A DNA stretch of 39,497 bases from Bacteroidota bacterium (GCA_016124735.1 WGMZ01000046.1:1-39497); one strand, 5' to 3'; shown: positions 1 to 10,781, numbered from the stretch's first letter. Notes: generated by a model not told the origin, from the sequence alone. Program-made: numbers and translations.

Positions 1-1
1 C

Positions 2-1360
2 AATGTGGTGATGGAAAAATACCTCAGCGACACTACTGCCAAATGGAGGCAATTCAGCCTTCCACTGGTCGGCGACCTGACCGGCTTTGGAAATATTGAC
101 CTCTTGTATTCCAGCCATTCTACGGCCAATGAAAGAAACGTATATTACTGGGATGCAACAGATGCCGGAAGCGGAAACGCCACCGGTTGGACGGCTCCTG
201 CCTCCTCATCTAACCAAAGCAAAGCTTATTCCATCTATTCGAACAATAACGACAATGGCCTGCACGACATTCTTCCGGTTATTTCCTATACCGGAACCTA
301 TGATAAATCCGATCGCAGTTATGACATCAAAGCCACTGTAGACCCGGCTTCTTCCGGAACTTCCGCTACCGGATGGAACCTGATAGGAAACCCTTACCCC
401 AGCAATTACGACCTTTCAACTTTGTTCTCGAATTGGCCGGGGAATGTAAGTTATAAAGCCGTGCATGTTTGGGATGCAGTGAACGGTCAGTACGTGGCTA
501 TCCTCGGAAGTGGTGCCAGCATTCAAAGCTATAATACCAGCGGAGGTAGCAACTCATCTACTGTTTTGGCTCCTTTCCAGGCATTCTGGGTAAAAGCAAA
601 CAACGACGTCACGTTTTCTCTCTCCAATTCCTACCGCACCACCTCCTCTACCGGACTGGGAACCTTCTTGAAAAAAGAACTGGACCTGGCTCGCCTGGAT
701 TTATTCACTGCCGACAGCAGCTGGGACCAAACCGTGGTTTATTTCAGTGACGCAGCCAGTTCCGGATTCGATCCGGGCTATGACGCGTACAAATTGATTT
801 CAATGGACCCGGATGCGCCAAGCTTATATGCAGTGAATGCAGATGGAATCTTCTCGGTAACCGGGCTGAACAACTCCGACTATATCTACGAAGTACCCCT
901 TGGAATCCGCAGCAAGAAAACGGGTCAGATGAGCATTAAGCTGAACGATAGCGAGCTGGATTCAAAATGGTATGTGTACCTGGAAGACAAAAAACTGAAT
1001 CTGTTCTACAACCTGAAAGCCAACCCCTATCAATTTACACTGACTGAAAACAGTGACTCGCGCTTCGTTCTGCATTTGCAAACTTATGCCCTGAGCAATG
1101 GGCAGGTAGTAAATGAGGTAGATGAGATGCATATCAGCAGTGATGGAAACAAGGCTTATGTGTATGTGCCTTCCAAATTTAAAAATCAGCCATACAGAAT
1201 TCATGTGATCGACCTGATGGGTAGAGAAGTTTACTCCTCGAATCAGTTGCAGCTGAATTCCGGTATGAATACCTTGAATCTATCCCTACCTCCTGCCTAC
1301 TATATCATCCGAATTGAAGCCTCCGAAGGCGTCTTTAAAGGAAAAGTCAGCTTGAAATAA
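2..1360 (+). CDS. T9SS type A cargo protein, C-terminal part (5' end outside window)
   Basis: The reading frame is open to the left edge, so this is the C-terminal ~453 residues of a longer protein; the GTG/ATG codons near the edge are probably internal. The middle holds a stretch with GWNLIGNPYPSNYD, a motif common in surface proteins of Bacteroidota that precedes a beta-sandwich region. The last ~80 residues (from about KAYVYVPSKF to the end, with IDLMGREVY and YYIIRIEASEG) read as a T9SS type A sorting domain: a short beta-sandwich ending in a basic VSLK tail. The domain type implies export by the Sec system, transfer across the outer membrane by T9SS, and cleavage or anchoring at the surface. 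The next gene starts one base after the stop codon, so the two are very likely one transcript. Catalytic function cannot be assigned from this fragment. Confidence 0.85.
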   Translation, partial: NVVMEKYLSDTTAKWRQFSLPLVGDLTGFGNIDLLYSSHSTANERNVYYWDATDAGSGNATGWTAPASSSNQSKAYSIYSNNNDNGLHDILPVISYTGTYDKSDRSYDIKATVDPASSGTSATGWNLIGNPYPSNYDLSTLFSNWPGNVSYKAVHVWDAVNGQYVAILGSGASIQSYNTSGGSNSSTVLAPFQAFWVKANNDVTFSLSNSYRTTSSTGLGTFLKKELDLARLDLFTADSSWDQTVVYFSDAASSGFDPGYDAYKLISMDPDAPSLYAVNADGIFSVTGLNNSDYIYEVPLGIRSKKTGQMSIKLNDSELDSKWYVYLEDKKLNLFYNLKANPYQFTLTENSDSRFVLHLQTYALSNGQVVNEVDEMHISSDGNKAYVYVPSKFKNQPYRIHVIDLMGREVYSSNQLQLNSGMNTLNLSLPPAYYIIRIEASEGVFKGKVSLK

Positions 1361-1361
1361 C

Positions 1362-4300
1362 ATGAAATCCTTGCGCATTCTGTGGTTCTTTTTGGCCCTT
1401 TTGCTCTTTGAATCCAGCACTCAGGCAACAGACAAAACCTGGATTGGAGGCACTTCCGGCTGGAATACATCATCCAACTGGTCGCCAGGTGGAGTGCCTA
1501 ACCTCAACAATGACAGCATTATTATCGGTTCCGGAAATCCGTCTTTCAACGGAAATATGACCTTGGGAAGCAATGCCAGTATTACCATTAACACCGGCGG
1601 AACGCTTGATGTCTCTGGGAAGATTACCATCAACGGAACAGGCCAGCTTATTCTCAATGGGGGCACACTAAACCATACCGGATCCCAGTTTAGCTTTCCC
1701 TATAGTTCCATAGCAAATGTGGTGATTTACGATGGTGTCTTTAATACCGATGCCAATGGTTTCAAAGTGAATAGCCGCATGGAAATGTATGGAGGCGAGT
1801 TGAATTGTAACAGCGGACTTGCTGTTCAAAGCGGAAAAACCTTCCAGGCTTATGCAGGGGTGGTTCATGTAACAGGTCATTTGGATATTCAATCCAGTAA
1901 CTCCACATTTCATGCGGGTAAAGACAGTTTGGTTGTGAATGGTAACATGACCCTCGGAAGCTCCTGCAATTTTTATGGCGACTCTGCCATAGTTATCATC
2001 AATGGCGTTGGCAACGGGAATGTAACGAATAATATCAACGGAACATTCTACACGAACTACGCTTCCGTTCAATTCAATACTTCTGCTACTACTGCCATTG
2101 GCAGCGGAGGCGTATTTCATGGAAACAGCGGAAATGTGGAGTTCAACGACGTGGCAACCATTGGAAACAGTGGTGCTTTGTATGTAGATTCAGGCACCAT
2201 CGTCTTTAAACAAGACCTGACCGTTTCTCAATCGGGAGACATCAATGCCGGCTCCGGTTCACTGACCTTCTCCGGAAATGCCAGTTTCCAGAATTCCGGA
2301 ACCCTCACCGCGGGTTCTGCGTCCATTACCTTTCAGGGATCGGCCAGTTTTACCCAAAATGGGGTGTTAAATGCCGATTCAAGCACCTTGACTTTTGAAG
2401 GAACAGCATCCTTTTCCAACTCCGGAACACTCAACGCCGGCTCATCTTCGGTGAACTTTGGCGGAGACGTGAGCATATCCAACAATGGAGGAACAATTAA
2501 CTGCGACAGTGCGAATATTACCATCACCGGAGACCTGAATAATTCCGGGAACTTCAATTCCGGTACATCAACCGTTACTCTGAATGGCGACAGCACGCAA
2601 ACAATTACCTCAGATATTAGCTTCTATAACCTGAATATTCAAACCCAGGGTACGCTGACGGCCAACGGAAATGTAACCGTAACGGGGAATGGCACCATCG
2701 GCACCAACAGCGGGATCAGTCTCCCAAATAACACGGATCAGTTTGAAGTAAACGGAGACCTGACCGACAGTTCGGGAACCCTGGCCGTAAGCACCAATAA
2801 ACCTTTTGTTACCAATATTATAGTAGTCGACAGTGTAACCCTTTATGTGATTTTTGATGAGCAGGTGACCCAGGCTTCTGCGGAAAACTCATCCAATACG
2901 AGTTGGACAGGCCATACCATCAGCAGCCTGACTTTGACCGACACCAATAAATTAAAGCTGGTATTTAGTCCGGCTATTGTGCACAATGTGACCTACACAC
3001 TGGTATTTCAATCCATACAAAATGTGAAAAACCCGGTAGGCACCATGAATGCCGGCCATACGAAAAACTTTAGCTGGGCAAGCCCAAGCGCACCAAACAT
3101 CAATGCCAGCAACCTCAATTTCTCTTCGGTAACGACGAATTCCATGCAATTAAACTGGAGCAATGGAAGCGGTCAATACCGTATTGTTGTTGCGCGCCAA
3201 AATGATACAGTGAATTACATTCCAGTGAATGGAACAAGCTACACAGCCAATTCCAGCTTTGGAAATGGTACGGCACTGAACAGCTCTAACTATGTGGTGT
3301 ATTCTGGCAGCGACAGTATTGTGGCGTTGACCGGATTGAATGCCGGACAAACCTATTATTTCGCGGTCTATGAATTCAACGGTAGCGGGAGCCTGAGTGC
3401 CTTTTTAACCAGCAATCCATTAAAAGGGAGCCAAACATCGGCAGTGGCCGCTCCTACAATGCAGGCTTCGGGAATTCAGGTGAATGGATCCAGCGACACC
3501 AGTATTTCTATCTCCTGGACCCGGGGAGACGGAGACTCCTGTTTGGTGGTTATGCGAAAAAATGCCCCGGTGATTTCCAGTCCCTCGAATTTTACCTACT
3601 ATTCCGCTAACGCCAATTTTGGAGATGGAGAAACAATCGGACCATCTACCTTTGTAGTTTACCGCGGCACAGGCACCAGTGTATCTATAACGAATCTGGA
3701 ATCGAACCGGAATTATTCAGTGGCCATTTTTGAATTCAACGGTGGTGGACTGGCATCCAGTTACCTAAGCAGCAATCCCCCTTCCTTTTCAACCAACACC
3801 TATCTTCGGCTGGATTTGACTCTGTTTCTGGAAGGTCCGTTTGACGGACAACACATGAGTCCGTTATTGAATAGCTATTTGCCCGACACCCAGGTCTATA
3901 ACCAGGCTCCCTGGAATTATACAGGAACAGAAGCTGTCAATGCCATTCCAAATGACAGCGTTGTCGATTGGGTATTGGTCGAACTGCGGCAGGCTATTTC
4001 CCCGGTAAACGCTCACGACACCAGTGTGGTTGGCAGAAGGGCCGGTTTTCTCCTTAGCAATGGCAAAGTGGTCGATCTCGATGGTGTTTCTCCCTTGTTG
4101 ATTAAAACAAGTCAGTCAGGACGCATGTATGTGGTGGTGTATCATCGCACCCATATTCCCATTCAATCTTCCGATTCCCTCGTTCGCCAGGGGAATACTT
4201 TTTCCTACTCCTTTAATGGAAATGCGCGCGCCTATGGCAATGCGCCTATGTTTGAATCCAACAACGGCGATTACGGCATGTTTTGCGGAAAAGCAAGTCC

Positions 4301-4466
4301 CAACAGCAGCGGTGGAATAGGAAACTCAGACGCAACCGCGGCCTGGAACAACCGGAACAAAATTGGCTATTTCGATTCCGACGTGAACCTCGATGGGATT
4401 GTGAATGCAGAAGACCGCTCCATCATTTGGAACAACCGCGGGGTGGTATCAGAGGTGGTGCATTAA
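1362..4466 (+). CDS. Large secreted beta-helix / FN3 protein with dockerin-like C-terminus
   Basis: A 1034-residue protein starting one base after the preceding stop. Residues 1-22 form a signal peptide (basic start, FFLALLLF core, TQA cleavage site). Residues ~25-480 are rich in G, N, S and T, with repeated strands of ~22-24 residues (SFSNSGTLNAGSSSVNF, ASFQNSGTLTAGSASITF), suggesting a right-handed parallel beta-helix. A Big_5/SbsA-like Ig domain follows (around VYVIFDEQV-type strands, SLTLTDTNKLKLVFSPAI), then two FN3-like domains ending in YYFAVYEFNGSG and YSVAIFEFNGGG. The C-terminal ~200 residues include VDWVLVELR and end with SDVNLDGIVNAEDRSIIWNN, a calcium-binding dockerin-like EF-hand loop. 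No T9SS sorting domain is evident, unlike the neighbours. It converges on the next gene with only 12 bases between stops. Probably a surface or extracellular adhesive protein; ligand unknown. Confidence 0.85.
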   Translation: MKSLRILWFFLALLLFESSTQATDKTWIGGTSGWNTSSNWSPGGVPNLNNDSIIIGSGNPSFNGNMTLGSNASITINTGGTLDVSGKITINGTGQLILNGGTLNHTGSQFSFPYSSIANVVIYDGVFNTDANGFKVNSRMEMYGGELNCNSGLAVQSGKTFQAYAGVVHVTGHLDIQSSNSTFHAGKDSLVVNGNMTLGSSCNFYGDSAIVIINGVGNGNVTNNINGTFYTNYASVQFNTSATTAIGSGGVFHGNSGNVEFNDVATIGNSGALYVDSGTIVFKQDLTVSQSGDINAGSGSLTFSGNASFQNSGTLTAGSASITFQGSASFTQNGVLNADSSTLTFEGTASFSNSGTLNAGSSSVNFGGDVSISNNGGTINCDSANITITGDLNNSGNFNSGTSTVTLNGDSTQTITSDISFYNLNIQTQGTLTANGNVTVTGNGTIGTNSGISLPNNTDQFEVNGDLTDSSGTLAVSTNKPFVTNIIVVDSVTLYVIFDEQVTQASAENSSNTSWTGHTISSLTLTDTNKLKLVFSPAIVHNVTYTLVFQSIQNVKNPVGTMNAGHTKNFSWASPSAPNINASNLNFSSVTTNSMQLNWSNGSGQYRIVVARQNDTVNYIPVNGTSYTANSSFGNGTALNSSNYVVYSGSDSIVALTGLNAGQTYYFAVYEFNGSGSLSAFLTSNPLKGSQTSAVAAPTMQASGIQVNGSSDTSISISWTRGDGDSCLVVMRKNAPVISSPSNFTYYSANANFGDGETIGPSTFVVYRGTGTSVSITNLESNRNYSVAIFEFNGGGLASSYLSSNPPSFSTNTYLRLDLTLFLEGPFDGQHMSPLLNSYLPDTQVYNQAPWNYTGTEAVNAIPNDSVVDWVLVELRQAISPVNAHDTSVVGRRAGFLLSNGKVVDLDGVSPLLIKTSQSGRMYVVVYHRTHIPIQSSDSLVRQGNTFSYSFNGNARAYGNAPMFESNNGDYGMFCGKASPNSSGGIGNSDATAAWNNRNKIGYFDSDVNLDGIVNAEDRSIIWNNRGVVSEVVH

Positions 4467-4478
4467 ATTGCTCCTTCG

Positions 4479-7400
4479 CTATCGCAGGAGATGAAGTACG
4501 TCATGGTTTTCTCCGCGTACCGCCTTTGTACCTTCACGGAAGGTGTAGACGACATGAACCAGGTACACATCCATCTGCACCGGAACACCCCCCTTGGTTC
4601 CATCCCATCCTGAATCCGACTCTGTGCCTTCATAAATAATTTGTCCCCAGCGATTATAGATGTAATAATTCATGCTTAAAACACCATCCATGACGGGCTT
4701 ATAGTAATCGTTTGTGCCATCGTTGTTTGGTGTAAATGCCGTGGGTATCATCACCCGGCAATCGATGTCCTGGAATTCCACATCCACTTCATCATGGGCC
4801 GATCCACATACGTTGGTTACTGTAACAGAATAATGACCCGTATTTTTCGCCGGATACAAAGGACCTGTGCTTCCGTCATGCCATAGGTAGGTGGAATTCC
4901 AAAAGGTTACATCGTAGGTCAAATATTCATTCATGCAGATGATGGTATCCGGGCCCAAATCCGCCACCGGGGTTGGGTACACCAGCGTATATTGGATGCT
5001 TGTGTCAACGCAGCCATTCACATCTACGATGTACGTAACCGTATCTTCCCATAATTGAAGCGGGAGATACTGGTTGTTCCAGATATTTTTTCCATAAAAT
5101 GCTCCTCCGGGAGTATTCACCGTGACATTTGCGGGTGTGGTGCTTTCGCAATAATACGGATCAAGCGGTCCAAAGTCCGGATCTGGCATGGGTTTAACAA
5201 AAATCTCATGGCCCAGAGAATCCCAACACCCTTCATTGGATGTAACTCTCAATCTGATGCGATGGATACCCGTATCATAGAAGCTATGATCCAATACTGA
5301 ATCCTGTCCATACAGTTTCTTTCCTTCAAACCACCTTTGAGAATATATGCCCAAAGAATCGAAACTGGCTGATGTAAACTCGTAGGCGTTGGTATTCAGG
5401 CATTGGGCAGAATCGTTGATGGTAAAGCGAACATCCGGTTTTGGAAACACCCTTACTGCGGAGATTACGGTATCCTGGCAATTGCTGTCATTGGTCACAA
5501 TCAGTTGAACCCCATATTGCCCTGAACTTGCGTACGAAGGACTAAAATATGGGTCAATAGATGATTGACCATTGTCACTGCTCCACTTGTAAGCAACAAT
5601 CGGGTGACCCCCATAAGAAACACTGCTGCTGGCTATGGTAAAATTCTGTGCATTCACACATTGGGTGGAATCATTGATGACCATGCCTGCCACCGGTTTT
5701 GGAAAGACTATTATACCCAGGCTTGTATCGTGAAAGCATCCCTCTGTGCTCAGCACAATATGTTTCAAAAGATAGTCGCCTGATAGAGTATAAAAATGCG
5801 AAACATTTGAATTTAAACTGTCTGAACCTCCGTCACCATAAAACCAGTAGTCCTTGCCACCGGCACCATTTGCAGAGAATTGGTACGACTGCTTATTCAC
5901 ACATTGGCTCGCATCATTGATTGCGAAACTCGCATCCGGTAAGGCAAACACTTCCATGTTATGGATAACTGAATCCACACAGCCGGAAGCCATTGCGTAC
6001 AATTTTACCGGATAGGTTCCCGGGGAAGAATAACTTCGTTCCGGTTTGGCAGATATATCTCCATTCAAAGGGCTAAAGTCCCAGTTCAAGCTTATGGATC
6101 CATAAGCCACCGTACTTGCATCTTCAAAATCAAAGCGGTTCGTATTGAGGCACTGGGTGCTGTCGTTCACCGTAAACGCCGCAAAGGGTTGAGGCAAAAT
6201 AACAATCGAATGGTAGGTGGTATCCACACAGCTATAAACGCTGTAAGTCATCAGCATAATGTCAAGGGAATCATGAGCTCCGAAGCTTTTCACAGGGCTG
6301 TTTTGAGTGGAAGTATCTCCCGGCCCAAATACCCATTTATAATTCATTGGACTATCGCCTGTGCTCGTCGGAGTAAATGTAAATTGATTGCCCGACAAAC
6401 ACTGTACGTCATCATTTGTTTTGAAGTCACTCACCGGAGAATCATACACCCGGATCAATTTTTCAGCAGTGTCACTGCACCCATGATCGCTCACCACTGC
6501 AAGCCGAATTGTTTTATGTCCGGCATAGGGAAAATAGGTCGTGGTGTCTTTTTTACCATCCCGGTAAGAATTGCCCATGAACCAGGAATTCCTGATAATG
6601 CTTCCATACTTCAACTGCGCAAGTGAACTAAATTCAAAATCCTGAGCATTGACGCATTGACTGTCTGCACTTACAGAAAAATCCGAAGCGGGCAAAGGAA
6701 AAACTATCAGGGTATCGGAGGCTGTATCAATACATCCATTTACAGATATTGCCATCAGACGCAGAACCCATGAAGAATCTGCCTGGTAGGCCTTAACCAC
6801 ATGTTGCTTGTTTGAACTGGTTCCATCTCCAAAATCCCAGTTATATGTTAAGGTTCCCGTATTTACAGAAGATGTATTGTACGCCCGGAAGCTATCCGCA
6901 AAGAGACACATATCCGGACGATTCACGGAGAACGATGCATTCGGCACTTCATACACCCGCATCGTACGGGTGCTGCTATCCTTGCAGCCATTCTGTGAAG
7001 CGTTTACCAGTTTAACCGTGTATAAGCCGGTAGCCGAATAATGTACCAGAGGATTTTCAACCGTATCACTACTGCCATTACCGAAGTTCCAAAGCCGGGA
7101 GGCATAACCGTCCGGGTATACCGTACTATCCTGAAACTGAAAAGATTGTATATTGTCGCATTGGGCGCTGTCGTTCACCGTCAGATTTGTATGCGGATTG
7201 TCCGGTACATACATGGTGTGTGTAAATGTATCCTGACAAGCATTGCTGCTGATTGAAATCAGGGAAACAGAGAAGTTACCCGGATTGGTATAGGAATAAG
7301 CAAGTTGTCTGGAGGTGGCTGTGTTTCCATCCCCCAGATTCCAGGAATAACGCAGCGTATCACTTCCGCTGATGGCCGACACGTTGGTGAAATTAAATTG

Positions 7401-10400
7401 ATTTCCCTGAAAGCATTGCACGCTATCATCTACACTGAAGGATGCAGTTGGGGAAGCATACACATGAACAATCTGACTGGCCGTATCCACACATGCACCG
7501 GAAGAGATTGCCACCAGCTTCAAGGCATAATTTCCATACTGAGCATACGAATGACTTGGTGATTGCTGTACAGAAGTACTGCCATCCCCAAAAATCCAGC
7601 TATAGGTCAGCGGTCCTGAGGAAATGGATGAGGTATTGTTCGCAATAAACACATGGCCATCAAAACACTGTGCCGTATCATTCAAAGTGAAGGACGCCGT
7701 CGGTTCCGGATAAACGACGACATTGGTCGAAATACTATCTACACAGCCATTGGGTCCCGTTGTCTTCAATTGTATCAAATAGGTGCCATCACTGATAAAG
7801 TGATGAAACGGACTGTTCGCATTCGAACTGGCCCCATCGCCAAAAGACCACTCATAGGTTATACTTCCGGAGCCTAGCTGTGAATTGTCACTAAATTCAT
7901 AATAATTGGAATCGAGACATTGGTTGGTGTCATTGATTGAGAATGCGGCTATTGGTTCCGCGTACACATACACTTTGTGAGACGCGCTGTCTTCACAGCC
8001 ATCTCCCGAACTCGCAATTAAACGAACATTGTAGTTACCGAAGCCCTGATAGCTTTTTATCGGATTGCTTTGATTGCTGCTGTCTCCGTCGTCGAAATAC
8101 CAGGAATAGCTCATCGAACCCACGGAAATGCTCGAAGTATTTGTAAAATCAAATTCATGCCCATTTAAACATTGCGTGCTGTCGTTGATGGTAAACGACA
8201 CCTGAGGTTGGGCAAAAATGGATATCTGATGTTGCACCGTATCTGCACAGGCATTGGGTGCAGAGACTATCAACTGCAAGCTATACGATCCCGGACTGGC
8301 ATACCTATGAGAACCCACAGAACCGGTGTCTGAGTTTCCATCCCCATAGTTCCAGGAGAACATTGGTGTACCGGAAGCCAATGTGGAGTTATTGGTAATT
8401 TGAATGGCATTTCCATCCTGGCAATGCATGCTGTCATCTACACTAAAATCCGCATTTGGATCCGCGAAAACCCAGACAGGAAGAGTCGCCGTATCCATGC
8501 AGGAATTCGGGCCGGTCGCAATCAATTGAATGGTATAGGCTCCAAAAGAGGAATAACTTTTCACCGGTACATTGCTTGAAGAGGATGTTCCGTCTCCGAA
8601 ATCCCAGTGGTAGCTTAAACTTCCGCTGCCAATGTTACTGGTATTATTCAATACGAATAAATTACCTCCCTGGCAGAGGGAGTCATTGGTAACAAAGAAA
8701 CCAGCCATCGGAACTTCATAAACGTGCGCTTTGAAGTTCAAGGACGTGTCCATACAGCCGTTATTATTGGTTACAATCACATGATAAAATGAACTATCCT
8801 GAACAAAAATAGAAGAACCTGTTTCCCCTATATTGGCTCCATCTTTTTGCCATTGGTAGGACACGGTGCCAAGGGCAATAGATGCCAGCATTACACTATC
8901 GCCATCACAGAGGTTAGCCGATGTGATATTCAGATTGACTTGCGTTGTACTGTTCACCTGAACATTTACTTCCCTGGAGGTATCCCGGCACACCCCCAAA
9001 AATGCAATAACCTTATAGATTCCCGATAAATTCACCGTTGCAGAAATGCTGCTATTCCCTATCGGACTTCCATTCCTGTACCAACTGTAGCTGGTCCCGG
9101 AAGTGTTGGGTACACTCAAAGTCACATTATCATAATCACAAAACGTAGTGTCGCCGCTTAGACTTAAACTAACCGTAGGGGGCGCTATAGTCGAAATTGT
9201 AATGGGGTAGGTCGTGTCTGCACATCCGAATGCATTCTCAACAACCAGACGGTATGCACCCGATGCGGTTACCTCAAGACTGTCTGCACCAGCTCCGGAA
9301 ATGACCGCTCGATCCTTTTGCCAGCTATAGGAATTTATTCCACTGCCTGAGGAATGAAGCACTATGGTATCTCCCAAACAAATGGAAGAATCGCTGGCTG
9401 AAATAGTGGCGCCTGGATGGGAGACGATTGTAATGGATGTTGCACTGCTTGTGTCGGTACACAATCCTCCCTGATGCATAATCAATTGATATGAACCTCC
9501 GCTGCTTACTGTATAGGTTGAGTCGGTAGCTCCCGAAATAGCGGCTCCATTTTTCATCCACTGGTAATCATAGGAACCAAGACTCGCTGCTATATCTACC
9601 TGGTCGCCGGAACAAATACTATCATTGCCGCTCAGTACAAAGGCCGACACCGGCCTGCTAATCAATTGAATGCTCACACTTTGAGATGTATCCGAACATA
9701 AAGTATCGCTGAAAACCACGGCATAACTGCCCGTTGAACTTACGTAGAGGATGGAATCCGTTTTACCTGAAATTGCCGAGCCATTTTTTAGCCATTGCAA
9801 GGTATAACCGGAACTATTGTTTGCTTTTAACCGGATTGAATCGCCGGAACACAAAGTAGTTCCCGAAGAGGTATCGACAGAAGCACCAGGTATCAATCCG
9901 ACAAATACCCGTGTGGAATCCAACACTTCACAGCCTGCAGCTCCAGTCATAGTCAACGAATAGGTCTGCCAGCCGCTTAATCCACCGGATGAGTGTGCCG
10001 GATTCTGTTGCGTGCTGCTAAACGAAGATGGACCCGACCAAAGGTATGAGTTTGCGCCTGAAGCGCTGAGACGGATGCTGTCTCCTTCACAATAGGGACC
10101 GGTATTGCTTATACTGTGAGAGAAGTATACGTAGTAAAACTGGTCCATATCAATGGACGTACAAATAGAAGATGAAGGGGAAGTATACAGGTAGTTAAAT
10201 AAATCAATGGCAGGTGTCCAGGTATTTGCTGTTCCGGGAGTCATGTACAATGCATTCGAAGGACTGTATGCTTCAATTAAAACAGTAACGATGAAGTTAT
10301 CACTGATAGAATACAGGCTGGTATTATTAATGTGCTGGGTCGATAATTTGTTACCCAGCGTATCTGTAACCTGTACAGTTAGTCTCACAGGTATGCTGGT

Positions 10401-10781
10401 ATTCAAAGTCGAAGTTCCGCCGCTTGATTGATAGTAGTAAGAAGTATAGCCGGTAAATACCCATGTGCCACTATCCTGGTTACTGAGAGAGCCACTATAA
10501 TACAGGTCGTTCATTCCGCTGCATGCCGATCCGGGTGCCGCCGTATTGTTGCCATTGATCACGCCCGACATGGTGTCTGGAAATCCCCAGTATGCGCAGG
10601 TATCCGAACGAAACCAATCGGAATTTCTAAAAGTAAATGCTTTGCCTCCGCTTTGTCCCCACGCCCGGCTATCGGCCGGACTCGAACTACTCGAATTGCC
10701 CGATAGATTTGTCCAGGAACTTTGCGAATAAGCCGCGGCCGTGAATAAGCCAAACAGAAGAATCAATCCTATTTTTTTCAT
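4479..10781 (-). CDS. Giant Ig-like/PKD repeat adhesin with T9SS type B (gliding motility-associated) C-terminal domain
   Basis: A 2100-residue protein. Residues 1-19 are a signal peptide (LILLFGLFTAAAYS). About 20-225 is a unique N-terminal region rich in S, Y and W. About 225-690 holds six Ig-like domains of ~78 residues, each with LCxGDSIxL and YxWxKNGxxI strands. About 690-1866 holds 14 PKD domains of ~84 residues, each opening with FxxNDSxQC and containing a WxFGDG-like strand and a closing GCxDT strand. A linker and an Ig-like domain follow, and the last ~90 residues (TAFTPNNDGTNDYY, YNRWGQIIYEG, WDGTKGG, VYLVHVVYTF) are the CHU_C/T9SS type B sorting domain. The ATG overlaps the upstream stop as ATGA, indicating translational coupling to the 860-aa protein. 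By family it is an extracellular adhesin comparable in plan to SprB-like proteins. Each PKD unit carries two Cys at fixed places, so a disulfide per domain is likely. Confidence 0.93.
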   Translation of the reverse strand: MKKIGLILLFGLFTAAAYSQSSWTNLSGNSSSSSPADSRAWGQSGGKAFTFRNSDWFRSDTCAYWGFPDTMSGVINGNNTAAPGSACSGMNDLYYSGSLSNQDSGTWVFTGYTSYYYQSSGGTSTLNTSIPVRLTVQVTDTLGNKLSTQHINNTSLYSISDNFIVTVLIEAYSPSNALYMTPGTANTWTPAIDLFNYLYTSPSSSICTSIDMDQFYYVYFSHSISNTGPYCEGDSIRLSASGANSYLWSGPSSFSSTQQNPAHSSGGLSGWQTYSLTMTGAAGCEVLDSTRVFVGLIPGASVDTSSGTTLCSGDSIRLKANNSSGYTLQWLKNGSAISGKTDSILYVSSTGSYAVVFSDTLCSDTSQSVSIQLISRPVSAFVLSGNDSICSGDQVDIAASLGSYDYQWMKNGAAISGATDSTYTVSSGGSYQLIMHQGGLCTDTSSATSITIVSHPGATISASDSSICLGDTIVLHSSGSGINSYSWQKDRAVISGAGADSLEVTASGAYRLVVENAFGCADTTYPITISTIAPPTVSLSLSGDTTFCDYDNVTLSVPNTSGTSYSWYRNGSPIGNSSISATVNLSGIYKVIAFLGVCRDTSREVNVQVNSTTQVNLNITSANLCDGDSVMLASIALGTVSYQWQKDGANIGETGSSIFVQDSSFYHVIVTNNNGCMDTSLNFKAHVYEVPMAGFFVTNDSLCQGGNLFVLNNTSNIGSGSLSYHWDFGDGTSSSSNVPVKSYSSFGAYTIQLIATGPNSCMDTATLPVWVFADPNADFSVDDSMHCQDGNAIQITNNSTLASGTPMFSWNYGDGNSDTGSVGSHRYASPGSYSLQLIVSAPNACADTVQHQISIFAQPQVSFTINDSTQCLNGHEFDFTNTSSISVGSMSYSWYFDDGDSSNQSNPIKSYQGFGNYNVRLIASSGDGCEDSASHKVYVYAEPIAAFSINDTNQCLDSNYYEFSDNSQLGSGSITYEWSFGDGASSNANSPFHHFISDGTYLIQLKTTGPNGCVDSISTNVVVYPEPTASFTLNDTAQCFDGHVFIANNTSSISSGPLTYSWIFGDGSTSVQQSPSHSYAQYGNYALKLVAISSGACVDTASQIVHVYASPTASFSVDDSVQCFQGNQFNFTNVSAISGSDTLRYSWNLGDGNTATSRQLAYSYTNPGNFSVSLISISSNACQDTFTHTMYVPDNPHTNLTVNDSAQCDNIQSFQFQDSTVYPDGYASRLWNFGNGSSDTVENPLVHYSATGLYTVKLVNASQNGCKDSSTRTMRVYEVPNASFSVNRPDMCLFADSFRAYNTSSVNTGTLTYNWDFGDGTSSNKQHVVKAYQADSSWVLRLMAISVNGCIDTASDTLIVFPLPASDFSVSADSQCVNAQDFEFSSLAQLKYGSIIRNSWFMGNSYRDGKKDTTTYFPYAGHKTIRLAVVSDHGCSDTAEKLIRVYDSPVSDFKTNDDVQCLSGNQFTFTPTSTGDSPMNYKWVFGPGDTSTQNSPVKSFGAHDSLDIMLMTYSVYSCVDTTYHSIVILPQPFAAFTVNDSTQCLNTNRFDFEDASTVAYGSISLNWDFSPLNGDISAKPERSYSSPGTYPVKLYAMASGCVDSVIHNMEVFALPDASFAINDASQCVNKQSYQFSANGAGGKDYWFYGDGGSDSLNSNVSHFYTLSGDYLLKHIVLSTEGCFHDTSLGIIVFPKPVAGMVINDSTQCVNAQNFTIASSSVSYGGHPIVAYKWSSDNGQSSIDPYFSPSYASSGQYGVQLIVTNDSNCQDTVISAVRVFPKPDVRFTINDSAQCLNTNAYEFTSASFDSLGIYSQRWFEGKKLYGQDSVLDHSFYDTGIHRIRLRVTSNEGCWDSLGHEIFVKPMPDPDFGPLDPYYCESTTPANVTVNTPGGAFYGKNIWNNQYLPLQLWEDTVTYIVDVNGCVDTSIQYTLVYPTPVADLGPDTIICMNEYLTYDVTFWNSTYLWHDGSTGPLYPAKNTGHYSVTVTNVCGSAHDEVDVEFQDIDCRVMIPTAFTPNNDGTNDYYKPVMDGVLSMNYYIYNRWGQIIYEGTESDSGWDGTKGGVPVQMDVYLVHVVYTFREGTKAVRGENHDVLHLLR

